Shown: piece by piece, positions 24,871-35,800 of the stretch
How the letters are laid out: every line of letters starts with the position of its first letter
Numbering within the stretch: the first letter of the stretch is position 1
Made by a program: the position numbers and the translations under genes
DNA from: Trochalopteron elliotii
Taxonomy: Eukaryota > Chordata > Aves > Passeriformes > Leiothrichidae
Assembly (NCBI GenBank): GCA_024734555.1
Contig: JANPWX010000639.1
Location: 695,656-759,655, forward strand
Direction of reading: 5' to 3'
Length of the DNA stretch: 64,000 nt
The notes under the pieces: model-generated
Seen by the model: the letters and a program-made list of their open reading frames with translations, nothing else
Told to the model about the DNA's origin: nothing
Database searches by the model: none

Positions 24871-24898
24871 TTCTTTCTTTTTTTTTTTTTTTTTTTTT
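24871..24898. repeat. T-rich homopolymer tract
   Basis: A run of T with one C, including more than 20 uninterrupted T residues. On the transcribed minus strand it reads as poly-A. It is a slippage-prone simple repeat, and its length in the assembly may be unreliable. Confidence 0.9.
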
Positions 24899-27802
24899 GC
24901 AGTTGCTCTGTTGTGAGCCTGAACTGCAAAGTTTTCATTCAGAAGCCAAAACTAACATTAGTCCCTCCCTTTAAAGGGCAGAGGGTAAAAATGTGCAGGA
25001 CTCAAATGAGCTTAATAGAAAACTAACCGTCACCAGTAAAACAACAGGAAGCGCTTAGATCAGGAGATGTCAGCTGTTGTTGGAGGTCACTGAGCAGAGA
25101 ACCCCATTTAACACCCAAAAGGCTCCAGAAGGCTCAGCCGAGCCAGTAAAGACTCACTTAATGTCGCTATCAAAGTTATATAACAATAGAAATAGCTTAA
25201 GAAGACATCTCCACCCGTTTTGTTCAGCCCTGTAATGTGAAAAGTTCACAAGGAGAGAAAAAAAAAAGAAGTGCTTCTCATTGTGAACAAAGTAACATTT
25301 GATAGCTGCACTTCTAATTATTCCTGGCACCTTGGTACTCACAGCTGGGATCACCATACAGCTGATAAAGGGGTCTGTGCAGGGGCCAGTCTGACACCAG
25401 GACCAAGACATCCATTTTGCCAACCAACCCTCCCTCCCTTCTCCCTCAAACTACAAGGCAAGAGAAAAAGCCCACCAAAACCATCTTAATTTATAGTCAA
25501 ATTACGGTCAGAATTGTTAACTAGAAAATGCCATACCAAATTGTCCTGACGCATGAGCATGATGGAAGGGGCAGGGGGAACCCTGCTGTTGTGCTGTGGT
25601 TTCAGCTAGCTCCAGCCACAAAGACTACCCAGCTTTCTGCTCTGCAGGGCAGATGCCCACACAGGCACGAAAATAGCCTTGTGTAACTTGGGGGAAACAC
25701 AAAGGATCCCTGGCTGGAGAAAGTTTGGCTTATCAGGACTGGGCTAAATTTATAGAGAATGAGGTGTGGATCCCCCCAAGCCCAGCTGGTGCCAAAGCCC
25801 AGAGCTCCCATGCAGGCACCTACTGGCCTGGTGCAGGCTTTGCATAAAATGCTGCTCCTGCAGACAAGGAGCCTCTGCTGCCTGCCCCATGCTGTGTGTG
25901 TACCTTCACCCTCCCACTGAAGCAAGGGATGGGTCTCCTGTCACAGCTGATGGCCTCAGCCGTGTGCTAGCATGCTCTGCACCTGCAGGAGGATGGATGA
26001 GACTGCTCCTGACAAAGCAGGTTTGATGCACTTTGCATCTACACTTCCATATCGAGTGCCTGGCTGCCGGAGATGGGCGCTTTGGGGTTGCTCGGGGTGA
26101 TAATCAATGGTCAGCTCTGGTGGATTCCACTGCTATCAGTGACCTCACAATTTCCCATAAAACTAAGATTCAAATGCATGAGCAGGTTTACTTGCTTGAA
26201 AAGTTCTTCACATCAAGAGCTTTTAAATTCCGGATTTACAGCAGGATGGATTGCATTTAATTTAAGGCTAATTTCATGTCTATTATCATTAACATACCAC
26301 TACTGGTAAAATACTTATTATCAGTGTTGAGGAATACTTCTTTGACTTTTTTTATTTTTGGAGTTTCCAATTATTTTTCATGTCCTGTAATTATTCAGTC
26401 AGAGAGCAAGCTTCAAGCAATGAAAACTCCAACAGGTATATAGGATTTTATGAGGGTGAAAATCTGGGGTACCCACCTGGTAGGGTGTGAGGTGGGCAGG
26501 GAAGGAAACAGGGGAGCCAGGATAATTGAGGAGGGGTGGGAATAGCACTGCAATGGACCAAATGGTCCAGCTGTAATTTAGGAGGAAACAAGTCAAAGTA
26601 CATATATTTTTGGGGTGGTGAAGAAATCAAATAAAAATGAAAATTTTCACAGAAGCAGAAATAAACTGAACACGTATATGCATTTCATCTCCTTGCTTGA
26701 TCTTTACATAGAAACAGAACCCATAGCATTTTAAAAAAATATTCAAAACCACTAGAGGCTACAGCTGCTCAGCTTCTTTATGAAAAATAAAATTATCATG
26801 ATTATCTTTATAATGAAATAAATGCCAATAGAAAATATTTTCACATTTGGAACTGAACAGCAAATTAAATAAAAAAAAAATTGTATGAGGATTTTACCTT
26901 TCCTCCACAGCTAATATGATGCACCATTTGTGTAGATTTCTCAGATCTGTGGCTTGATTTCTGCTACACACAAAATTAAGCCAAAGCACTTCATTCTGTC
27001 CTGGCATATTATAAACAGCAAAACTGACACCATATAACAGACCATTAATATCTTTTGCAAGTAATCTTTGTAGAGAAACTCTAAATATGACTCTTCATAT
27101 GTTCCATTGTGACCAACTCAACCACCAACCTTGCCAGCAGCTCTGATACGTCAAAGTAGTCATAGATACAGGGATTGCTTAAGAACAACCTTGTGCTTAA
27201 ATTAAAAGCATGCTGCCATAAAGGAATGTATTATTTTTTTTTTTCAAAAGCTCTGATGAATCAGGTATTCAATGTATCTTTTTTTTTACTAGTCCAATAG
27301 TCCAAGCACTGTCAAGCTCAGATTTTAAAATTTTAATTGCAACTCCCCATATTACAAGACGATAAAAAAGAATACATGCTAGGCTCCCTATGTTTTGTTT
27401 CTTTTTTTTTTTTTTCCTTCTTTCCAGTTCATTGGAAAGATTTTGAAGCTCTGTCCCTTTACTCCAATTTGTGAAAGTTGATGTTGGGAAGAAAATGTTT
27501 TCTCAAAGAATATTAATACTTCCGTGAAAATCAAGGCATTATGGAAAGAAAAAAATTAGTTTCAAGTAAGTTCCATTAGTGTCAGCCTGATACAAAATTA
27601 TATTAATATTAGCTAAAAGAGTGGCTTTTATATTTTCAGAATGTTATTTTTTCTTTCTTTCAGAATGGCTTAAAAAATTCTAACATAAGTTATTCTTTCT
27701 TAAAGTGGAGGTTAGGAAAAAACCCAAAGAAGTCCAGCTGACCTGAAATCAGGTATTTTTCTAAATTGCATTTGTGACAAATAATTTAATTTTCAGGGGT
27801 GG

Positions 27803-27836
27803 GATATATGGAATTTCGCATGAAATACCATATTTC
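27803..27836. repeat. Imperfect 34-bp inverted repeat
   Basis: Fifteen-base arms around a GCAT loop pair at 13 of 15 positions. The outer arm begins GATATATGG and the inner part is AATTTC/GAAATA. The structure is AT-rich, hence weak as an RNA helix, but clear as a palindrome in DNA. Confidence 0.8.
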
Positions 27837-28440
27837 ATTCTTACCTAGTCTTTTTATTGGAGAAACTCTCATACCTCTTATGCAGTCAGATAATTAGGCT
27901 ATTATGGTCTCCAGGCCCTAATTTCAATTCTGAAACAGTTATTGCCTCTGCCTGCAGATAAAACCTTGTATCAATAAGAAAGTAATAAGGGCCTGCTCAG
28001 CTGAAAGAATTAATTCTCCAGTTGAGGTGGGTTAAATGCCCCCTGAAATATATACTCTGTTTTGAGAATGTTGACAAAACTGGTGCTGTCCTAAGTGAGG
28101 ACTCTTTTTTGTGAAGGTTCACCCAGGTCATCATTCTTCATTGACATGGCTGGGTTGCTTTCAACCTCCTCTCTTCAAAATCCCTCCAGTTGCGGTATGA
28201 GATTCTGCTGCCTTCCTCTTCATCTGAAAGCTTCTCATTTTCTTTTCTTTTTTAAATACAATACACAACACTGGCCAGCCAGCAATTTTTGGTGGGGAAA
28301 AGCCAGATCTGGAAATAGCAGCTGTTTTGCTGATGATTACTGATGGTTCCTCCTCCACGTCCCACATGCTTTCCATTCTTACAGCAATCCTTCAAATCTC
28401 ATGTGTTTCTGTAACCCAGCCTTCCATTTTAAGATAAAAA

Positions 28441-28478
28441 GAAAAAAACAAACAAACAAAAACCCCTCAACAAACAAA
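28441..28478. repeat. A-rich (CAAA)n repeat
   Basis: Several CAAA units interspersed with A runs and 'cccctcaa'. It is low-complexity sequence and crosses a chance reading frame. Confidence 0.75.
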
Positions 28479-28789
28479 CCAGAAAAACTCTTCTGTCTTG
28501 GTTCAATCTCAGTTCAACCTTCACTGCCACTCAGGAGGCCACAGGAGTTCACCTCAGGAGACCTTAGAGCTTATCTGAAAACTTCCCTGCTTTAGGCTGA
28601 TCTTTTATAAGACCAACTAGCATGTTAGTTAAGATAAAATTTGTATGTAGAACCAAATGACTAGAGTAAAATATTTTTTTTTTCTGAATTAATTCTGATC
28701 CTGGAAGCAATTAATATTTCTGAAACAAATGTCCATGCACTTTTATATTAATAAAAAGCACAATAAATCTTTCTGCAGGTTGAACGGGG

Positions 28790-28851
28790 TTTTTTTCTTT
28801 TTTTGTGTGGTTTTTTTTATTTTTCTGTTTGGGTTTTTTTTTTTTTTTTTC
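28790..28851. repeat. T-rich low-complexity tract
   Basis: About 60 bp made almost wholly of T runs of up to about 16, interrupted by C and G singlets. It reads as A-rich in the GMDS transcript. Confidence 0.85.
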
Positions 28852-29075
28852 AGTTTCCACATTTGCAGACAGGAATCTTTGTAGCAGTCTGCAAGGAACT
28901 CTGAGTGCTGTAGTGGTTTCAGGCTATCTTTGCACTCCTGTTCTCATTTAATAAGATTAATGGCAGAAAATTAGTCAAGACAAGCGTTTGCCTGTTTCGT
29001 TTACCCTGCTGTAGTTCAAATTATAGGCGGGAAGTGTTTCCCCCAAGTACTACTTAATTAGTAATAGGCAGAAGT

Positions 29076-29091
29076 AAAAAAAAAAAAAAAA
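29076..29091. repeat. Poly-A tract
   Basis: A run of about 16 A residues between 'gaagt' and 'ttaatcc'. There is no retrocopy signature upstream. Confidence 0.9.
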
Positions 29092-29338
29092 TTAATCCTT
29101 ACAGGGGAAAAATATTTGTAGCTCTGAGGCTTTCCTGTTAGTACAAAGGACTGAATTTGAATGATTCAGAGGACTATATAAATATAATTTGAAATTTCTC
29201 CCTTGAAAAAGAAATGTAAGAGGAAAAAAGCCACACAAGGTAGATAAACTTCCATGAACACTTCACAGTCAATTTCAGAGAGAGAATCAGTCTTATTGCA
29301 GCTGTAGATTTCATTAGTTACAAAAATGTAGTAAAGTT

Positions 29339-29352
29339 TCTCTCTCTCTCTT
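29339..29352. repeat. (TC)n microsatellite
   Basis: Six to seven TC dinucleotides. Read on the minus strand as GA, it is not placed to act as a splice-acceptor pyrimidine tract for any exon seen. Confidence 0.8.
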
Positions 29353-30149
29353 GTTTTGGCTAGAAGATGTAGTCCTGACATGTGCTAATGACTGGCTAGG
29401 ACAGAATATTATGTTATGTTCTTGGAAAGACTGTTTTAGGTTGTCCTGGATTTTCAGCTGTATAAGTTAATGTGAATTGCTAGGAAGGCAAAAAACCTAA
29501 AAAAGAAAATCAATATTTTTAGTTGGTTGATGAGGCAGCCATGATCCCTTTTTTCCTGTTTTCTCCTGCAGTATCATGATATGACAGCGGAGATTTTACA
29601 TTTGCAACTTTCCCTGACAAAGCACAAAATAGAGATGGTTAAGAGCCCCTGCAATTTGCTCTGTTTTCTCAGATGTGGTAAGAGCCCTGCCAACTTTTGT
29701 TTGCCATGACATCTATCCTGGACATTTACTCTATCATTTCATCAATTTTGAAAGGCAGGTTGTACAGCAGTACTGGGAAGATGTGCCATTGCTTATAGCA
29801 GTGGAAAAGGCTGCTGGAAATCTCCCAGGTAAGTTTTTGAGGTTGAAAAATTTCAGAATACCTGCAATCCTGCAAAAAAACCCCCAGAAACCTCAGATAA
29901 CTCAGCCAAACTTTGAGGAACAGTAATAGGAAGAAAGCAGCCATCCTTGTGGCAACTTGTTTAGCCATTGCACTCTGATGCACTGGTTCTTAGGTGCCTC
30001 ATAAATTGTGAAGTAACAGATAAATGGGACTCACCAGTGGGGTCTCACAATGCTAAAAGGGAGGATTTTTCTGCCAGGCTACTCCCTGAAAGAGATATAT
30101 TCAAACTGGAGGAGGTGGGAGTAGAAATTCATTGGGGCTTTCAAAGAAA

Positions 30150-30226
30150 GGTTACCAGACAGAGGTTACCAGACAGCTGGCCAAGGAGTGTGTGTGTGTG
30201 TACTGGTCAAGGAGTGTGTGAGTGTG
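30150..30226. repeat. Local tandem duplications plus GT repeats
   Basis: The 14-bp unit GGTTACCAGACAGA is repeated head-to-tail at 30150-30176. Just downstream a second pattern, 'caaggagtgtgtg', occurs twice with GT runs between the copies (30182-30226). Two generations of replication slippage seem to have acted on the same 80 bp. Confidence 0.85.
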
Positions 30227-32491
30227 TGCTGTGTGTGGCTGATACCTGGAAAAACTATGGAGGTTCTTAACAAAACTTCCCAAATCCTGAGGAATATTTT
30301 ACATTTAGTGAAATTTGAAAGATGAGCAATGGCAACAGGATGAGTAGTGGGTGTGTTCTGATGTTATTCTCAGCTTGGGAGCAGGGGAAAAGAATGTCTG
30401 GTTTTTCTGAACAGGCTACATGCAAAATGTTCAGCGTTACGTCACTGTCAAAATGATCAGCAACAAAATTATCACTAGCACTTAAGATGTCACTTGAGTC
30501 CCCATATGTACAGTTATTTATATATCATCTGTAAATGGCTTAAGGAATTAAAAAATTATTCACAGGAAAGAAAAACTTCAGAAGAGCCAGGGGGACTAGA
30601 AACCCAAGCCCCCATTTCTAAAGCAATTTATGTTCCTAAAAACCCATGTCACTAGGTGTCATGTGAGTCCTTATACAATTTTTGCAAATTACCGTCATTG
30701 ATTAGTAATAAAAAAGGCAACTATGCCTTCAAACACACAAACTACCTGCTCTACTTCACATTTGGAGTTATACTGTGAAGTATTTCTGAGAGACCAGATT
30801 GTGAATGATTCAATCCAAATATTGACTGCATTAAACATCAACATAAATGGTACACAGTCTACCATATGGAGCCACATGTGAGCAAAAAAATTAAACTAAC
30901 AGGACACAAAATTTTGAGTGTTAGGAACAACTAAATGTAAAGTAATCATTTAACATCCCATCTATAACAGAAACTATTAATAAAAGTACTTTCACTTTTA
31001 TTTCTGGCTTTGCTGTTTTCTTTAGGTTTTCTCGAGGGCCTAATTTGCTTTCTGAAAAACACATGCTGATTTGTCACTCTTGGGAAATGCTGAGACTTCT
31101 TAGACCAACACCAAAGCAAGGAGTTCGGTTTTAAACTAAGGGATAAATTTAGTGACATCAAAAGAAACTGTGATGTGGGGAACATCTGCAAATAAAGACA
31201 TTGAGCTAGGTACTGACTTTTACATATCAGCCTCTAATTGTAGGTAATCAAAGTAATCAAAATTTAAAAAATTGACAAGGTTGTTCACCAAACATTCGTT
31301 GTTGCTTTGACAAATAATATTAGACAGGGACATGGTAGTTCTCAAAATCACTAGAATTCTTACTCATATGGAGCAGTTGAATCTGCAGCATTTTCCTATT
31401 CATTCTTACTAGGTAGAATTAGCTTATAAACACAAGGAACAAAACTATTAAAGGTGAACAAAAATTTAAAAAGAAAAAGCAATTATTAGAGCTCCTATTA
31501 TCTCCCTCTCAGCCTCTCAAACCTCACTACTGTTAAGGTATATGGGACAATGTGTGATCACAGAGACCTCTTGCAATCAAGAAATGTAAAAAATATGGAG
31601 AGAAGCTTATTCCCCAAACTGAGCTTTTGGGTTAGAAATACTGTTTATATGGTCTCTCTCTCCCTCATCAGAATTTCTTTTTCTGGAAGTTGATGCCAAA
31701 AATTGAAACCAGACTAAAAACTCATTGAGGAGAAAATGTTATTACCTCCCCAGCCACCCACTGGCTGTTCAAATAATATTGTATATATCTGTGCACTTCT
31801 GCATATTTATTGAATTTGTCAAGTTTTTGTTCCCAAGTAAAACTTATTGGCCCTGTCAAAAGTTCACCAGCTGCACAAGTGACTTTGATGGCCTGAGGAA
31901 CAGCCCTGGCGCTAGCGTCATGGAAGAGCCTGTGGCTTTCCTCTCCCTTTTCCAGCTGAGATTGGTATGTTGATGCATGGGGCCCAGAGAAGATACAGAA
32001 GGAGGGAAATTGAAAAAATAATAAACAATAAAAATATAAATTACAGAAAGCGCTCACCAAGCCATCCTGGTTTTATTATACGGCCTTGGGAAGGAATTTT
32101 GTATTTTCAATCAAACTATGTGGAATATGCATTGTAAACATTCTGCACCCACTGCTCAACATTTCTACAGCTTAGTAGGGGAAGAGTTGATAGGAATGTA
32201 GAGGGGTTTGCTACCTAAGCCTTGTAGTGTGGCTGATGGGCTGACACCTGGAAAGAACAGGGCTGGTATGTGTCACTTTTTCAGATCACAGAGTATGGGG
32301 GACAGGACTGTGGGGATCTGGGGCACAAAATGGAGAATTGGGCAGAAAAGCCACTCTTGCAGGAAGGTGATGATCAGGACCCTGGTATTAGCATCTTTGA
32401 AGGGGCTTCATTACCCCGAGACAGGGAGAACAAAGAATGAAGATTTTGATTAAAAAAATTAAGATTAACCCATCTACCTTTTCAATTTATA

Positions 32492-32505
32492 AGCTAGGGG
32501 GCAAC
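32492..32505 (+). promoter_or_regulatory. Candidate CTCF core motif
   Basis: AGCTAGGGGGCAAC contains the CTAGGGGGCA core shared by many vertebrate CTCF sites. The upstream CCA of the full consensus is absent. It lies in the intron about 180 bp past the donor of the 119-bp exon. It is a motif match only, but a boundary element inside GMDS near the FOX cluster would be biologically sensible. Confidence 0.3.
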
Positions 32506-32684
32506 ACTAGACATATCTGCTGTGGCAGTCATTCATGCATGGAACTTCTCATATGTTACAGGCAGAAAGTGGTGGGGAGGGGGGGGAAGAAGAAGAATGT
32601 AGACAAAACACTCTGTTTTGTCACAGCAAATGTGAGAGGCTAGAAATGTTCAACCTGTGGCTACTCTCTCATCCTCATACTTAC

Positions 32685-32803
32685 ACAATGGTTTTCCCAA
32701 TGTGCTTAAATGACTTCTCCACAAATTCACGGACACTGTGGACCTCCCCAGTGGCTATGACAAAGTCTTCAGGCTCATCCGTTTGCAGCATCAACCACAT
32801 GGC
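32685..32803 (-). CDS. GMDS: GDP-mannose 4,6-dehydratase, internal exon (upstream of the two in this window)
   Basis: This 119-bp exon starts in phase 0 and encodes 39 codons plus two bases of a split Val codon. It begins [20 protein letters not shown], continues through [11 protein letters not shown] and ends HIGKTI. This is the well-conserved segment after the DYVE motif of GMDS (about residues 257-296 of human). It holds the FVIATGE strand and the HSVREF helix start typical of nucleotide-sugar dehydratases. On the minus strand it follows TCTTTCTGTAG, with a CTGAT branch-point candidate about 21 nt upstream. It is followed by the near-ideal donor GTAAGTATG. It differs from human at only a couple of positions (Thr in LQTDE, Lys in SFKHIG, as I recall the human protein). 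The catalytic Tyr/Lys and the NADP-binding glycine motif lie in exons outside the window. Confidence 0.97.
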
Positions 32804-35800
32804 CTACAGAAAGATAAACAAAATCAGATTCAGTGCACATGTAAGTGGCCTCCTTGGTACATGATATTGTATTGCCGCATTTTTGATTTGAAAATGACTA
32901 CACGTACACACACATACCCCAAACTGGGGAAATTAGCACCTTCTTTACACAGTGGCTATTAACCAGTTCAGTGCAACTCTGAAAAGAGTTCAATTATTTC
33001 TTATTACAGAAAACAATCCTGTATTTGATTTTCAATTTGTTTCACAGCGGGAGTTTCTGCAGGGGAGACTTTAATATGTTTACTTTTGAACACTGAGACT
33101 TGGTTTAGGGCTCATGAGCATGGATTCACTTGTTTAAAGCACTGCATGAACTGACATTGATATGGGGAAAAGAGCAAAATTTTGTAATATTTCAGTCCAA
33201 AGTGCTGTTGTCTGTCTGCTACACAATGATGTCAAACACACTGAAGCATGAAAATATGGATCCTTCTGGCTGTTTTTTCTGCCACATTTGTTTTGCCTAA
33301 GATGAGATTTTAATTAAGAGTAAGCATGTAAAAAGTTATTTAACCAAGTTAATCCAGTGTCCCTGCTGAATATGTGTTGAATGTTACATATTACACAAAA
33401 GAAGAAACTTTTGACACAGGAACAGAGAAAACCCTGGTGGAAAAGCGACACAACCATTAACACCAGTTTCAGAGGACTGTTTATGCAGCAAGAGTTTCAC
33501 AGCATCTTTTGAAGCAAAACTTCATCAGATTGTCAACATGTTTGCATTTCATGGGACCAGCTTTTAATTCCCACAGCAATATCTTTCACAAAACCCTCTC
33601 CCACAAACAAGTAATGATGGGTGGGCTCCATCTCAGAGGCCTGGCTGGCTAAGTCAGCATGAAAGCCGGAAAGCAGATGGAAAAGAGGTATTCAAAGACA
33701 TATGTGACTTGTCTGAGATATCACCACAGGTACATTTCAATTTTCTGATGTGCAAGGCAGTGCTCTAGTGACTGGACTGTTTGACTACATAGGAGCTGTA
33801 GTTGTACAGATTAATTATTACTTTAGATCCATCAAAATGATGCAAACGCTTCATTTCCTTTGGAGAGGAAAAGGGAATACCTGTATGGCATGATCCTCGT
33901 TTAATAAATAACCAGAAGAAGGAAACAAAATAATTCAACTCTTGCTCCATATGGTAAAAAGGACTGTCATCCTCTCACATTGTAATCCATGATGCTATTT
34001 GCATTGACCTCTTCACATCAGCTTTAAAGAAAACAGCTTTAGTAGGTCCCTTGATGGTAGTGGATACTCTGCAAATCAGATTAATAAAAGCTTTGGGATA
34101 GCTCAGTTTCTCTTGGTAAATACCACCTGAAATATTCAATTTTTCCTCTCTATTCTCAATAAATCAGTGTCCTGCATAGCAAGGCAATACATTCCACTTA
34201 AATGGTTCTAGGTGCAAGCCATTTTTCTTTACAGTTATTATTTTATGCATCTTCCAAAGTTTTGACAAGATTTTATTAACATGTTCCTTTTGAACCTTTT
34301 TACTTCTTGAATGTGCATGGAAGGCTCAGGTTTGGGCAACTGCTGTGTAAGTCCTTGACATAAATTACAAATTGTGCTTTAGGGAGATGACCTGCTGGGC
34401 AGGACAATGGCAGCAACTTTATTTTTCCTTTCCAGGACTGAACATCCTAGCCAATGACGCAGAAATCCCCAACTGGCTGATGAAACTCATCTTGTGGGGA
34501 GGAGATGTCTTAACTTGTATCTCTCATATGAGCTTTTTTGGAACACTGGGGTTTCCCTGCTGATTTGAGAGGTCACCATAAATCACCAACTCCTGTTTCT
34601 TCATGACTGGACAAGCTTGCAAGATTCAATAGCAACAGCTGCACCGAAAGGTAACAGGAGTATCTGAAATAAGTGGTTGATAGTTTTGGTTCTTGCAGTC
34701 TGGTCCCTGATTTCACAAACCTTCAGGCTTCCTTAAGCAGTCTAGCTTCCTTAAGAAGTCATACACTTCCTCGTGTGAGAGGGCACTATCTGGGCAAATA
34801 AAGATTTCCAACATTAGACAATCAGTCAATCAGGAGCAGTGTTCTCCTCCCAACTTTGGTGGATGTTTGCTGTACACAAATGAACTCCTTTTCTTCCCTT
34901 GACACTGCAGTGTCAGTTACGTTGGAGAGAGATGCAAAAACAAAACCTCATTTATTGGTAAAAATTCCCCCCTTACCCAAAAATGCTACACTGGTTGACT
35001 GACTATGCAATTAGCATAAGCACCTGCTATTTACTATGACCGTTGCTAAAGTATTATTAATATGTCTAAGCTGAAGCAGGATCAGACTCTAAAACACGCC
35101 CTACACTGAAGGAGGCAGATGCAAAATACTAACAGAAAACCAGCCTTGGACAGTGGGCCCAGTGAGGTTTTATGCATTTGGATTTATCAACTTTTGTCTA
35201 CCATTTCAAAAAGCAAGCAACCACTGTCTTAGCAATGCAACTTAAACTGCAGTAAGTTTCAACAGGATCGACTTAGAAATGATCAAACAATGCAGACAGA
35301 GTTGCTAAAAGTGATTTTTTGCTTCAAATCCTACCAGGAAAGAATGTTTAGATTAATGGTTACTTAAGAATCTATCACTGTGGGTTCTTTTATTTATTCT
35401 GGCATTCGCAATTATTGGCACTTACAGTTGCCTCAATCCAATCAGGTATGAAAAAAATTAACATGCTAAAAATTACAAAGTAAGTGATAGCTCTGTTTTG
35501 CTTTGAGGAAGGTGACCAAATGCTGTTGCTTTAAATGGGTCTGCATGAACAACCTGTAAAAAAAATGCCGAGGCAAGCCAGAAGAAAGGAAAAACACTGA
35601 ACAAGTCCCACAGTCAAAATTACATTTCCTTAGGTACAGCCCACAACAACCAATAAGACATCCATGTACAGGCAGTAGTTATATCATTTCCCTACATCAA
35701 GCGCCAGGAATGTGATTCTCCTCACATCAGACCAATAAAGCTCCTTGACCTATGAATTTCTAGGCATTTCCTTTAAGAAACCATATTGTACCAGACTCGA

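Larger units (their letters stand above)
23383..32684 (-). other. GMDS: GMDS intron between the two exons (9,302 bp)
   Basis: Bounded on the minus strand by the donor GTAAGTATG at 32684-32676 and the acceptor TTTACAG at 23389-23383. Joining the exons restores an uninterrupted frame (GT + G = Val). The intron contains long T-rich tracts (24871-24898 and 28790-28851), a 16-A run (29076-29091), CAAA, TC and GT simple repeats, an imperfect 34-bp inverted repeat (27803-27836), a small tandem duplication (30150-30226) and a CTCF-like motif near its 5' end (32492-32505). No additional exon, alternative exon or CR1 copy was recognised. Confidence 0.93.

Noticed and set aside
23286..32803. Possibility that the GMDS segments are a pseudogene
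   Set aside because: Introns are retained, all four splice sites are consensus, the split codon joins correctly and there is no stop or frameshift.
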